In this document: piece after piece, positions 53,881 to 63,176 of the stretch
Position numbering within the stretch: position 1 is the stretch's first letter
Layout: every line of letters begins with the position of its first letter
From: CAVZCK01 sp963798805
GTDB taxonomy: Bacteria > Pseudomonadota > Alphaproteobacteria > Rhizobiales > Rhodomicrobiaceae
DNA length: 64,000 bases
Assembly (NCBI GenBank): GCA_963798805.1
Contig: CAWCVC010000017.1
Span: forward strand, 186,001-250,000
Reading direction: 5' to 3'
Position numbers and translations under genes: made by a program
The notes under the pieces: generated by a model
Told to the model about the DNA's origin: nothing
Database searches by the model: none
The model's input: only the letters and a program-made list of their open reading frames with translations

Positions 53881-55170
53881 ATGACACAGGCAGATCACAG
53901 GACGATCCTCCGGTCGATCTTCAACTCGGCGGTGGCTGCCGCTCAGCCTGGCCGATGTCTGCCGCCGCATTTTCCCCCGCCGCCGGATAATGCCCGGTTA
54001 ATCGTCCTCGCCTGCGGCAAGGCCGCCGCCGCCATGGCGCAATCCGCCGAAGAACACTACGCCGCGGCGATCGCCGAGGGGCGCGTCAGCGGGCTCGCCG
54101 TCACGCGCAAGGGCTACACGCTGCCGCTGCGAACGCTGGAGCTCATCGAGGCAGCGCATCCCGTGCCGGACGAGACCAGCGAGGCTGCTGCGAGTCGGGC
54201 TCTTGCGCTGGCGGGCGGCGCGTGCGAAGGCGATCTGGTGCTGGCCCTCATCTCCGGCGGCGCATCGGCGCTCTGGACCGCGCCGGCCCCGGGCGTGACG
54301 CTCGCCGAAAAGCAGGATCTCACCCGCGGGCTCCTGAGAGCCGGCGCACCGATCGGCGCCATGAACTGCGTGCGCAAGCATCTGTCGCGCATCAAAGGCG
54401 GACGGCTCGCGCGGGCGGCATTCCCGGCGCGCATCGTCACGCTGGCGATCTCCGACGTGCCAGGCAATTCGCCCGACACCATTGGCTCCGGCCCGACCGT
54501 TCCCGATTCGACGACGCTTGCCGACGCACGCGCCGCGATCGAGAAATACGGGCTCCGGCCGACCGCTTCGATCGAGGCTGCACTCCGCGATCCACGTAAC
54601 GAGACACCGAAACCTGGCGATCCGGCCTTTGCCGAAGCCGAATTCATTCTCGCCGCCGCACCGAACGACGCGCTCCGGGCCGCGGCGGAGGCGGCCGCCG
54701 CCTGCGGCTACGAGCCGGTCGTGCTCGGCGATGCGCTGGAAGGCGAGGCGCGCGACGTCGCCCGCGAGCATGCCTCGCTCGCTCTCAAGGCGCAAAAGAC
54801 CGGGCGGCGAACCGCCATCCTGTCCGGCGGCGAGCTGACCGTCACCATTCACGGCGATGGGCGCGGCGGCCCCAATCAGGAATATGCGCTGGCGCTCGCG
54901 CTCGCTCTGGACGGTGCGCCGGGGGTCTACGCTCTTGCCGGCGATACGGACGGCAGCGATGGGGGCAGCGGGCGCGCCGATGATCCCGCCGGGGCGATCA
55001 TTGCACCGGATACCCTTGCGCGAGCACGCACTAAAGGCCAGGATGCGGCAATTTTTTTGACAGAAAACAATTCCACCGGATTCTTCGAGATGTTAGACGA
55101 CCTTATCATTAGCGGGCCAACCTTCACGAACGTGAACGATCTGCGCGTGATCCTGGTCGAGCCAGCATGA
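53881..55170 (+). CDS. Glycerate 2-kinase (MOFRL family)
   Basis: A 429-residue class-II glycerate kinase that phosphorylates D-glycerate to 2-phosphoglycerate. Motifs are VLACGKAAAAMAQSAEE, ALISGGASALWTAPAPG, RKHLSRIKGGRLARAA, LAISDVPGNSPDTIGSGPTV and the C-terminal MOFRL block TAILSGGELTVTIHGDGRGG with PNQEYALALAL and GDTDGSDG. ATG 53881 is the preferred start. It lies upstream of DUF1036 and pyk on the same strand; 2-phosphoglycerate feeds enolase and then pyruvate kinase. Confidence 0.92.
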   Translation: MTQADHRTILRSIFNSAVAAAQPGRCLPPHFPPPPDNARLIVLACGKAAAAMAQSAEEHYAAAIAEGRVSGLAVTRKGYTLPLRTLELIEAAHPVPDETSEAAASRALALAGGACEGDLVLALISGGASALWTAPAPGVTLAEKQDLTRGLLRAGAPIGAMNCVRKHLSRIKGGRLARAAFPARIVTLAISDVPGNSPDTIGSGPTVPDSTTLADARAAIEKYGLRPTASIEAALRDPRNETPKPGDPAFAEAEFILAAAPNDALRAAAEAAAACGYEPVVLGDALEGEARDVAREHASLALKAQKTGRRTAILSGGELTVTIHGDGRGGPNQEYALALALALDGAPGVYALAGDTDGSDGGSGRADDPAGAIIAPDTLARARTKGQDAAIFLTENNSTGFFEMLDDLIISGPTFTNVNDLRVILVEPA

Positions 55171-55209
55171 CGCGTTGATAGCGTAAATCCTTCAAATCGT
55201 GGAACTGCG

Positions 55210-55659
55210 ATGAAGAGACACAACTCGGGCCTTATCGTCATTCTCCTCGGTATCTTCGCTGCGGCCATTTTCGGCTTCGCAGCACCTGCCAAGGCCGATC
55301 TCAAGCTTTGTAACACCACATCGAGCCGGGTCGGGGTCGCCATAGGGTATAAGGATGAAAAGGGCTGGGTCAGCGAAGGTTGGTGGAACATCGCCTCCCA
55401 GACCTGCGAAGTGCTGCTGAAGGGGTCGCTGGTCGCGCGCTACTACTATATTCATGCCGTCGACTACGACCGCGGCGGCGAATGGGGCGGTCAGGCCTTC
55501 ATGTGCACCGCCGACAAGTCTTTCACCATCCGCGGCGTCGATAATTGCCAGGCCAAGGGGGATAAACGCTCAGGCTTTTTCGAGGTCGACACGAACGAAG
55601 AGCGGGACTGGACCGTTCGCCTTACAGATCCCGGCGACAATGGAACGGCAACGCAATGA
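55210..55659 (+). CDS. DUF1036 exported protein
   Basis: A 149-residue protein with a signal peptide (GLIVILLGIFAAAIFGFAAP, ending AKA) and a DUF1036 domain: LKLCNTTSSRVGVAIGYKDE, WVSEGWWNIASQTCEVLLKG, RYYYIHAVDYDRGGEW and FTIRGVDNC. Four cysteines in the mature part may form disulfides. Function is unknown. The stop overlaps the pyk ATG by 4 nt (ATGA), so the pair is translationally coupled. Confidence 0.85.
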   Translation: MKRHNSGLIVILLGIFAAAIFGFAAPAKADLKLCNTTSSRVGVAIGYKDEKGWVSEGWWNIASQTCEVLLKGSLVARYYYIHAVDYDRGGEWGGQAFMCTADKSFTIRGVDNCQAKGDKRSGFFEVDTNEERDWTVRLTDPGDNGTATQ

Positions 55660-57126
55660 GAAGACAACGGCGCGTCAAGATAATCGCCACGCTAGGCCCG
55701 GCTTCCTCCCAGCCGGAAATGATCAGGAAGCTGTTTGAAGCGGGCGCCGACGTCTTCCGCATCAATATGAGCCACGCCTCCAGAGAGGATCTGCGCGAGC
55801 GTCACACCACCATCCGCGCGATCGAGCGCGAGGCAAGCCATCCGATCGGCATCCTCTGCGACTTGCAGGGGCCGAAGCTCCGCGTCGGGCTGTTCGGAGA
55901 GCGCGCCGTCATCCTGCCGACAGGCTCGCATTTCAGCTTCGACCGCAACGAGGAGCCTGGAAATGGCGAGCGCGTCTTCCTGCCGCATCCCGAGATCTTC
56001 GACGCCATCGAGCCCGGCCATCATCTGCTCGCCAACGACGGCAAGCTGCGCTTCGTCGTCACAGCCAAGACCGCCGACCGCATCGATACGGACGTGCTGA
56101 TCGGCGGCGAGCTCTCCAGCCGCAAGGGCGTCAGCCTGCCCGACACCGTGCTTCCGCTCAGCCCGCTCACCGAGCGCGACCGCGAGAATCTCGAATATGC
56201 CGCCAATCTCGGCGTCGACTGGATCGCGCTCTCCTTCGTGCAGCGTGCGGAGGACGTCGCCGAAGCCAAGCAGCTCATCGACGGACGCGCGGCCGTGATG
56301 TCGAAGATCGAGAAGCCCGCGGCGGTCCACGATATCGACCGCATCATCGCCGAGTCCGACGCGCTGATGGTGGCACGCGGCGATCTCGGCGTCGAGCTGC
56401 CGCTGCAGCAGGTACCCGGTGTGCAGAAGCGGCTAACGCGGCTGTCCCGCCAGCACGGCAAGCCCGTCGTGGTCGCGACGCAGATGCTGGAATCGATGAT
56501 CAGTGCACCGGTTCCGACCCGCGCCGAAGTTTCGGACGTGGCGACCGCCGTCTTCGAAGGCGCCGATGCGGTGATGCTGTCGGCCGAGTCCGCCTCCGGC
56601 CAGTTCCCGGTCGAGGCGGTTGCGACCATGAACAGCATCGGCATGGAGATCGAGGAGGACGACCTTTACGACCAGATCATCCACAGCCAGAGGCCCGAGA
56701 CGGAGGAAATCCTCGTCCGACGCGATCAGCGCCGCCGCCTGCTCGATCGCCCAGAACGCCGGGCTTTCCACCATCATCTGCTACACTTCGACGGGGGCGA
56801 CCGCCTTGCGCGTCGCCCGTTACCGACCGCGCCAGCCGATCCTCGCATTGTCGACGAGCAAGGCGACAGCCCGCCGCCTGACCGTCGCCTGGGGCTTGCA
56901 CTGCGTGCTGACGGAGGATCCGCATTCAGTCGCCGACATGGTGACGCGCGCCTGCAAATTCGCCGCACTGGAAGGCATGGCCAAGCTCGGGGACAAAGTC
57001 ATCGTCTCGGCAGGATTGCCGTTCGGCACGCCCGGCGCCACCAATATGCTGCGGATCGTGCGGATCGAGGCTCAGTCGGTTCGCGCCGCTCAGGCGCTGC
57101 AGCATGCCGGCTCCACCTTCGGCTGA
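55656..57126 (+). pseudogene. pyk: Pyruvate kinase, interrupted by a 1-nt frameshift
   Basis: The span encodes ~489 residues of pyruvate kinase (PEP + ADP to pyruvate + ATP): KIIATLGPASSQPEMIRKLF, FRINMSHAS, CDLQGPKLRVG, SKIEKPAAV, VARGDLGVELPL, VVVATQMLESMI, DAVMLSAESASGQFPVEAV, then after the break DAISAAACSIAQNAG, ARYRPRQPILALS and a C-terminal GTPGATNMLRIVRIE. The frame is lost at AAA 56707-56709; removing one A joins PETEESS to DAISAAA. Both parts are well conserved, so a homopolymer error is likely. Confidence 0.9.
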
Positions 57127-57300
57127 GTGCGCTGAAGTCGGGCAGAAAAGTGCCAAGGCCATCGCTGGACGGCCGTCAGGCCGGGCGGGATTCGAGTCCG
57201 GGGCGACATCCGGAGATTGGGTGGTCGGATGATGGAGGGCCGTTTTCGAGGTCCGTAGCTGGGAGATAGGCCTCGCAAGCGCCGCTGATCCAATCTGCCT

Positions 57301-57329
57301 GCTCTCAATTCTTTGCTGGTCGCGCTCTA
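57301..57329. repeat. Remnant of a twin-hairpin element E at a stop codon
   Basis: GCTCTCAATTCTTTGCTGGTCGCGC (57301-57325, in parts) matches 50374-50398 at 24 of 25 positions and runs on into TCTA. It corresponds to the linker and inner borders of element E with hairpin 2 deleted. The CTA at 57327-57329 is the complement of the TAG stop of the TPR gene. Confidence 0.6.
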
Positions 57330-57971
57330 AATCCCCTGCCCTTCGACTTCGCGGGTGAGTTCTTCGATAGCCTGCTTCGCCGACTTCAGATGCGGATTGA
57401 CGGCGAGCGCTCGCCGCGTCACTTCGAGCGCGGCTTTCTTGTGGCCGCTCTCGCGAAGGATGATGCCCAAGCCTTCGATCGCCTTGAAATGGCGGGGATC
57501 GAGGGCAAGCACGTGCCTCAGCTCGCGCATGGCATTGTCGTAATCCTCCTGGAGGAAATAGACGGTCGCAAGCTGGTTCCAGCCTTCGACGAAGCGCGGG
57601 TCGGCCTCGGTCAGCCCGGTCAGGATTTGCGTGGCAAGATCGTATTTCTGGGCTTTGAGGGCAATGTTCGCCCGCTGCAGCAGGATATCGTCGGTATCGC
57701 TGCCGGACTGCGACCAGACTTTCTCGATCGCCGAGACGATCAGATCGGCGGCCTCGTCGCTATCGGCCTTCTGAAGCTGATCATAAAGCGAGGAGAGCAG
57801 CTCCTGCCGCGCCTTGCGCATTGATTGCTTGGGATGCGCCAGCGATTTGAGCGGCGGAAGCTTGGCGGGCGGCTGCGGCTCGGCGGCGGATGCGGCGCCG
57901 GGATGCGATGCGAGGAGCCCGAGGGCGATGGCTGTCAGGCAGACTGCACGTAATACGGGTTTCAAGCTCAT
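57327..57971 (-). CDS. Exported TPR protein
   Basis: A 214-residue protein with a signal peptide (VCLTAIALGLLASHPGAASA) and about three TPR units in the C-terminal half (ILLQRANIALKAQKYDLATQ, GWNQLATVYFLQEDYDNAMR, GLGIILRESGHKKAALEVTR). It likely serves as a periplasmic interaction scaffold. I start it at MSLKPVLRAV, ATG 57971. Its TAG stop coincides with the border of an element E remnant. It is convergent with pyk. Confidence 0.8.
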   Translation of the reverse strand: MSLKPVLRAVCLTAIALGLLASHPGAASAAEPQPPAKLPPLKSLAHPKQSMRKARQELLSSLYDQLQKADSDEAADLIVSAIEKVWSQSGSDTDDILLQRANIALKAQKYDLATQILTGLTEADPRFVEGWNQLATVYFLQEDYDNAMRELRHVLALDPRHFKAIEGLGIILRESGHKKAALEVTRRALAVNPHLKSAKQAIEELTREVEGQGI

Positions 57972-58035
57972 AATACCAGTCAAGCACAAGCGCGGCCGGT
58001 GTCAACCGCGATGTTCGCAAGACGACGACCCGTTC

Positions 58036-58161
58036 TCAGCCCTGGCGGGCCTTATAGCGCTTGATGGTCTTGTTGATGACGTAAAGCCGGCCGCGGCGAC
58101 GGACGACGCGATTGTCGCGATGGCGCTTTCTGAGCGATTTAATCGAGTTCTTGATCTTCAT
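58036..58161 (-). CDS. rpmJ: 50S ribosomal protein L36 (zinc-free type)
   Basis: A 41-residue frame reading MKIKNSIKSLRKRHRDNRVV followed by RRRGRLYVINKTIKRYKARQG, the alphaproteobacterial L36 variant without the zinc-binding cysteines. Such a copy standing alone away from the ribosomal cluster is usual. It would normally be missed by length cut-offs. A CTGGCGCG/CGCGCCAG inverted repeat lies upstream at about 58249-58274, centred on CACTAGTG. Confidence 0.93.
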   Translation of the reverse strand: MKIKNSIKSLRKRHRDNRVVRRRGRLYVINKTIKRYKARQG

Positions 58162-58343
58162 GACTGTCCCGAAATGCCTCGCTCGCCGCGATCACGCCAA
58201 ACATGCCCGGCTGGCGGCACAAAGCATCCTCTCATCGGTGGAAATCCGCTGGCGCGACACTAGTGAGGCGCGCCAGACTTGTCAACTGCACCTAGGCCTC
58301 TTCAGCCGCCGGCGCGCTCGAAACCATGCGGCTTTTCGGGCGC

Positions 58344-59726
58344 CTATTGCCCGGCGAGCGCGCTGAGCCGCTCCCGGGCACCGTCCTGACCAAGCTCTGC
58401 GGCGATCCGATACCACTCCTTCGCCTTCTTCGGGTCGGGCCTGATGCCACCCAGAGTGGCGATGGAGCGGAAATAGAGCGGATCGTAGGTCCGCGCCAAG
58501 GCCAGCGCGCCCTTGCCACTCCCCCTTCTGGCGATGTGTTCGAGGAAGAGCCTTGCGCTGGCTACGTCACCGTCGCCGAGGATCTTCATCGCCCGGTCCA
58601 GCATCTGCGCTTCTTCCTCAGGATTGATCGTGACCGGGGGCGGACCGGCAGCCAGGCCTTCAGGCACAGCCTCGCCGCCTTGGGAAGCCTCGCGCAATTG
58701 CTGCTCCGTCTCCGGCGGCGTCGCCGTCAGGACGCGCTCGGCCGGTGCGGCCTCCCGCTTGGCCCTGGCGACTGCGCCCGTATCCGCGGGCGCACGGGTG
58801 GCTCTGCCGAGGCTCACGACCATGATGTGGCTCTCGACCGGCCGGTTGCGGCCTTTGACGAGGAGCACTTCGAGCTTGAACTTACCCTGATAGCCGGCCG
58901 GCGGCATGAGCTTGAGGTCGGTGAGGTCCTTGAGCGAGACCGCCCAGGAATCCTTCAACCGGAATCCTGCGGAAAAGGAAAAATTCTCCGGCAGGCCACG
59001 GAACATCAGGAAAGAATATTCTTCCGAATCCGTCTGCTTGACCTTGACCTTGACGGGAATGGGCGCGCCCCCTTGACTCGAGATATTGTCGACGGAAAGC
59101 CCAGCGCCGTGGCTGGCGACCTCGACCACGGTACCGTTGTCGCCGTCATTGATGGCGTTGAGCTGATCGACCGAGGCAACGGCCGCAAGCTGCGCAATCG
59201 GGTGCTCGGGATTTTGCCCGCTATCCGCCTGAGCCACCGGCGCGGCGCCGGCGGCGGGAGCGGTGCTGCTGGTCTGGACCTCGTGGGGGGCGACGGCTTT
59301 CGCGCCGCCTGTCGCAGCGCGTTTGTCGACAGCGGTCGAGATCAGGGCTGTGGCGCCGGCGGCCACCACGCAAACCATCATGATCACCGCTCCGCCTGAA
59401 AGACGGCGGCGGCGTCCCTCTTCGGCGCTGGAGAAGACGTGGGCCTGCGTCCGACCGTTGATCTCGGCTCCCGCCGAAGCCGGCACCGGCGCGAGCGCCC
59501 GCGATCCCATGATCATACGTCCCGCAGGCCGGATGACACGGCCCACATGAATATTGTCCGTAACGATTGGTTCGGGCTCCGAGTCCAGCCCCGAGACGAC
59601 AGCGGGTGCCGGTTGCCCCCGCCCGTCATCCGATATCATCGCGACGCGATCGGCCAGACGCTGCGGCCGCGAGGCCGGCGCACCAGACAAATCGGCTTGC
59701 GGGTTATCGTCCCGATCTTCCGCCAT
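58344..59726 (-). CDS. Membrane-anchored Sel1-like repeat protein
   Basis: A 460-residue protein: an N-terminal cytoplasmic, disordered region (~110 residues), one transmembrane helix (GGAVIMMVCVVAAGATALI after RRRR), an Ala/Pro-rich stretch, a beta-rich domain (PIPVKVKVKQ, LMFRGLPENFSFSAGFRLKD) and a C-terminal Sel1-like domain (GDGDVASARLFLEHIARRG, ALARTYDPLYF, PKKAKEWYRIAAELGQ). The last part resembles the C-terminus of the protease at 39261. Function is unknown; a periplasmic scaffold is possible. Confidence 0.75.
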   Translation of the reverse strand: MAEDRDDNPQADLSGAPASRPQRLADRVAMISDDGRGQPAPAVVSGLDSEPEPIVTDNIHVGRVIRPAGRMIMGSRALAPVPASAGAEINGRTQAHVFSSAEEGRRRRLSGGAVIMMVCVVAAGATALISTAVDKRAATGGAKAVAPHEVQTSSTAPAAGAAPVAQADSGQNPEHPIAQLAAVASVDQLNAINDGDNGTVVEVASHGAGLSVDNISSQGGAPIPVKVKVKQTDSEEYSFLMFRGLPENFSFSAGFRLKDSWAVSLKDLTDLKLMPPAGYQGKFKLEVLLVKGRNRPVESHIMVVSLGRATRAPADTGAVARAKREAAPAERVLTATPPETEQQLREASQGGEAVPEGLAAGPPPVTINPEEEAQMLDRAMKILGDGDVASARLFLEHIARRGSGKGALALARTYDPLYFRSIATLGGIRPDPKKAKEWYRIAAELGQDGARERLSALAGQ

Positions 59727-60305
59727 GGTTTTTCTCCAACGAGAAGGCCGCTGCCCGGTCTGGACTGTCTCTTAAGTAACGGGGAGACCGTTCGACGCGC
59801 TGTACTATCGCCTTCCCTTCTGCCGGCGGCCCCGACCGGAGGACGGTCCGGACCGGTCCAGCACTCCCTAAGCCCGGGAGGAACATTGCCACATCAGGGC
59901 CCCGGCATTCCACCTTTTTTATGAAAGCAGCACCAAACGTACGGACCGACGAAGAAAAACGAAAGAATAGAGTTCGTCAAATCCGGCGTTCTATCCGCAA
60001 GGCAGGTCAAACATCCCTTCAAAACGGTCAACACAGCACTTGTCTCGCGGGATCACTCCCAAATGGATATGTCATAAAAGCGGCGAGAATCTGGTAAAAG
60101 CGCTGCCCGATTATTGGAAAGGCACGAAATTTTGCAGCGGAAGCGGCATCGGCCAAATCGCCGTCGGGAAGCGAACGCTGTCATGCGGGAAAACTCGAAC
60201 CGGAACCACCACAGCCGATGGAAGACGCATTGAGTTTTGGCGCCGCTCACGAAGAGAACCCGAGAAAAGCCCGAGCGCTTCTCCCTCAGATCAGTCCGGG
60301 CTCAA
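59727..60305. other. Gene-free stretch
   Basis: About 580 bp upstream of the Sel1-like gene. I see only short frames without signal peptides, ribosome sites or family motifs; a 103-codon plus-strand frame at 60040 has no convincing composition. It is more AT-rich than the flanking genes from about 59910 on. It probably contains the promoter of the Sel1-like gene, not located. Confidence 0.4.
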
Positions 60306-60761
60306 TCACGATACGGCCCCGATCGAACAATATGGATCAAGTCTCAAATGATGAAAGCGATGCAAATCAAAGGTAAGGCGGTAGCCGGCCAGCACGCCGC
60401 TGATCAGGACTTGCCTCCCGACGATGTTTTCCAGCTTTGCCGCGTCTTCCCGTTTGATTTTACATGACGCCCAATATCGGTTCACCGCCACGAATGCGAA
60501 GACGTTCCCGATCAGGGATTTCCTGAGCCCCTCGAGGCGTCCAATCGCGGAAAAGGGCTTTCCCGCATAGCCCCATTCATACTTCCACTTGCGATTGAGA
60601 CTGTAATTCAAGCACAGCGGAACGCGTATGAGGTTCTCTGCATTGCAGGCTGCGATCAGTCTTTCTGCATCCGCAGCCGCTTCTATTCCCGCCGCCTGCG
60701 ATATTCCGCTTGCCGAGAGCGCGAAATAGAATGCCAGGCAAAGGACCGAGCAACATCTCAT
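60306..60761 (-). CDS. Small exported protein of unknown function
   Basis: A 151-residue protein I do not recognise. The start at ATG 60761 follows GGGAGGG, and the first ~24 residues form a signal peptide (CLAFYFALSASGISQAAG). The mature part has an acidic helix (AAADAERLIAACNAENLIRV), an aromatic patch (LNRKWKYEWGYAGKPFS) and a basic C-terminal region. No helix crosses the membrane after the signal. The neighbours give no functional clue. Confidence 0.55.
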   Translation of the reverse strand: MRCCSVLCLAFYFALSASGISQAAGIEAAADAERLIAACNAENLIRVPLCLNYSLNRKWKYEWGYAGKPFSAIGRLEGLRKSLIGNVFAFVAVNRYWASCKIKREDAAKLENIVGRQVLISGVLAGYRLTFDLHRFHHLRLDPYCSIGAVS

Positions 60762-60975
60762 GCTGCCCTCCCTATCAGCAGCGCTACCCCCTCCGGAGAT
60801 CAGAGTGTGTTTCAATATGCTGCGGTATTCAAGCGTGGTGCCGCTTCGGGTCGCGAGCGCTTGAGACTCCCGCGGCATCGAAACCGATGACGACCTGCAT
60901 CTGCCCGGTTGCCGCGCCGGAGCGGCTCTGAAAGGGATTTCGCCTGGAGTCCGGCGACTTATAAGGAGCTATTGA

Positions 60976-61050
60976 TGGTGGACGCGACTGGGATTGAACC
61001 AGTGACCCCCACGATGTCAACGTGGTGCTCTACCGCTGAGCTACGCGTCC
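60976..61050 (-). tRNA. tRNA-Val (anticodon GAC)
   Basis: A 75-nt cloverleaf with CCA encoded: acceptor GGACGCG/CGCGTCC, D-arm TAGCTCAGCGGTAGAGC, anticodon stem CCACG/CGTGG around loop TTGACAT (GAC), and T-arm ending GGTTCAATCCC. All invariant positions seen are normal. It reads the valine codons GTC and GTT. Confidence 0.95.
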
Positions 61051-61214
61051 GAAAGGAGAAGCCGCCGACGCACTGCGCGGCGCGTTTTGTCTGAATAGCA
61101 CGCGCCTTTCCGCCGAGGCAAGCCGGTTCGAGCGCCCGCCGCGCTTGCGATCGTTTCGCATCTGCGCCATCAATCCCCATCTAAGGTGAACACCGTTGGA
61201 AAGCAGCATAGGCA

Positions 61215-62363
61215 ATGTTCACGAAAAGCTTCCGCCTGTTTTCGATCCTGGGCTTCCGCATCAGCATCGACCTGTCGTGGTTCTTTTTGGCGGCGCTCAT
61301 CGTCTGGAGTCTGGCGACCGGCGTTTTTCCCGATTGCCTGCCGGGCCGCAGCGTGGCCGAATATTATCTGATATCGGCCGTCGCGGCGGTTGGGATGTTC
61401 GCCTCGATCGTCTATCACGAGCTTGCCCATGCGCTCGTTGCCCGGCACTACCGGATCAAGATCGCGGGCATCACGCTCTTCATCTTCGGCGGGGTCGCGG
61501 AGCTCGAGGACGAGCCGCCGACGGCTAAATCCGAATTCCTGGTGGCGATTGCGGGGCCGATCTCGAGCTTCCTCATGGCCAGCCTCTTGATGCTGCTGTT
61601 CGAGGTGCTGCCGCCCGCCACCCCCGGCGTGGTCTTCGCGCTGCTTTATTATCTTGCGATCATGAACACCGTTCTGGCGGTGTTCAATCTGATACCGGCT
61701 TTCCCGCTCGATGGCGGCCGGGTACTTCGTGCTGCGCTGTGGTGGATCCAGGGCAGCTTGAGCAAGGCGACGCGGATCGCTTCGCTGCTAAGCGCCGCGC
61801 TCGGCATCGCACTGATGGCCTATGGCGCTTATAACAGCTATACGTCGTCCTCCATCGGCGGCATGTGGCAGATCCTGATCGGCTTCTTCATCTTCAACGC
61901 CGCGGGCAGCGCCCGTCGCCAGACCGAGGTGATCGAGGCATTGCAGGGCGTCAATGTCGGGCAGCTCATGAAGGCGCCGCCGCCGAGCATTCCCGCCGAC
62001 ATCACCGTCGACCGGATCACCGGACACCCCGAGCTTGCCGGCAAGGATGTCGTTCTGCCGGTAACCGAAAATGGCCGCGTGATCGGCGCCGTCCGGGTCT
62101 CCGCGCTCGAGGAGATCCCGCCGGAAAAGCGCAGCCAGATCTCGATCCGCGATGTGACGAACCCGCTCACAGCCGACGAGACGCTCACCCCGGATGAAAG
62201 CGCGATCGCAGCGCTGCGGCGGCTGAGCCGCGCACCTGGAAACCAGGCGCTCGTCATCAAGGACGGGCAGCTTTCCGGCTGGATTCGCGGGCGCGACATC
62301 TTCAACTATATCAACAGCCATCGGGCAGGCCGCGGGAGCGAGATTCAGCAGACCGCCGGCTGA
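61215..62363 (+). CDS. Site-2-protease-type intramembrane metalloprotease (M50) with CBS region
   Basis: A 382-residue protein: N-terminal soluble strand (ILGFRISIDLSWF), about six transmembrane helices with HELAH (His68, Glu69, His72) and the second zinc motif NLIPAFPLDGGRVLRA, then a C-terminal cytoplasmic CBS-pair-like region (VLPVTENGRVIGAV, ALVIKDGQLSGWIRGRD). This is the class-III SpoIVFB-like group, whose CBS domains bind nucleotides and gate proteolysis of membrane substrates. The substrate here is unknown. Confidence 0.9.
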   Translation: MFTKSFRLFSILGFRISIDLSWFFLAALIVWSLATGVFPDCLPGRSVAEYYLISAVAAVGMFASIVYHELAHALVARHYRIKIAGITLFIFGGVAELEDEPPTAKSEFLVAIAGPISSFLMASLLMLLFEVLPPATPGVVFALLYYLAIMNTVLAVFNLIPAFPLDGGRVLRAALWWIQGSLSKATRIASLLSAALGIALMAYGAYNSYTSSSIGGMWQILIGFFIFNAAGSARRQTEVIEALQGVNVGQLMKAPPPSIPADITVDRITGHPELAGKDVVLPVTENGRVIGAVRVSALEEIPPEKRSQISIRDVTNPLTADETLTPDESAIAALRRLSRAPGNQALVIKDGQLSGWIRGRDIFNYINSHRAGRGSEIQQTAG

Positions 62364-62381
62364 CGATCAGAACGCGACGCG

Positions 62382-63140
62382 TCAGCCGCCTCCTACCATC
62401 CGCTCATTCGGCAGACCTGCCCCCGTGAGGCTGGCATCCAGCGCTTTCGCCGCCTCCTCGAGCCGCGCCTCGTTCACCGCGCGCAGCACCAGATGCACAC
62501 TCGGCCGGCCATCCTCGTATTGGGGATAGCTGCCCATCTGCACATCCGGGTGATCGGCCTGTGCGGCGGAGAGATAACCCGCCACGATGCCCTCCGGTGC
62601 CCGCACATGAATGCTCACCGAGATCAGCTTGGCCCCGGTTCTGAGACGCGGCGTCACCGAGGCGAGCATCGCCTCCATGATCCTCGGCACACCAGCCATG
62701 ACGATCACATTGCCGATCATGAAGCCCGGCGCGCGCGAGACCGGATTGTCGACCAGCTCCGCGCCGGCCGGGATCCGAGCCATGCGCAGACGCGCCTGGG
62801 TCAGATCGGCCTCGCTCATCCGCTCCAGCAACATGGCCTTGGCGCGCGGATCGACGTCGATGGAGACGCCGAAGGCCTTGGCGACGGCGTCGGCGGTGAT
62901 GTCGTCGTGGGTCGGGCCGATGCCGCCGGTGGTGAAGACATAGTCGTAGCGCTCGCGCAGCGCATCGAGCGCTACGATGATCTCGGCCTCGACATCGGGC
63001 ACGACGCGCACCTCGCGCAGGCGGATGCCGATATTGGTCAGATGCTCGGCGATGGTCCCGATGTTCTTGTCCTTCGTCCGGCCGGAGAGGATCTCATCGC
63101 CGATGACGAGGACGGCGGCGGTCACGATGTCGGGCTGCAA
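62382..63140 (-). CDS. CinA/MoaB-like molybdopterin-binding domain protein
   Basis: A 252-residue protein with the MoCF fold seen in CinA: VTAAVLVIGDEILSGRTKDK, the FTTGGIGPTHDDITADAVAK nucleotide motif, NPVSRAPGFMIGNVIVMAGV and PRIMEAML. It lacks the CinA C-terminal nicotinamide-nucleotide amidase domain, so it is the short form often called competence/damage-inducible protein A. The biochemical role of the short form is unsettled; an ADP-ribose pyrophosphatase activity is known for some relatives. It is convergent with the M50 gene and 36 bp downstream of the acyl-CoA dehydrogenase gene. Confidence 0.85.
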   Translation of the reverse strand: MQPDIVTAAVLVIGDEILSGRTKDKNIGTIAEHLTNIGIRLREVRVVPDVEAEIIVALDALRERYDYVFTTGGIGPTHDDITADAVAKAFGVSIDVDPRAKAMLLERMSEADLTQARLRMARIPAGAELVDNPVSRAPGFMIGNVIVMAGVPRIMEAMLASVTPRLRTGAKLISVSIHVRAPEGIVAGYLSAAQADHPDVQMGSYPQYEDGRPSVHLVLRAVNEARLEEAAKALDASLTGAGLPNERMVGGG

Positions 63141-63176
63141 GGCGTCTCCTCATGCGAAAAACCGGGATCACTCTCG

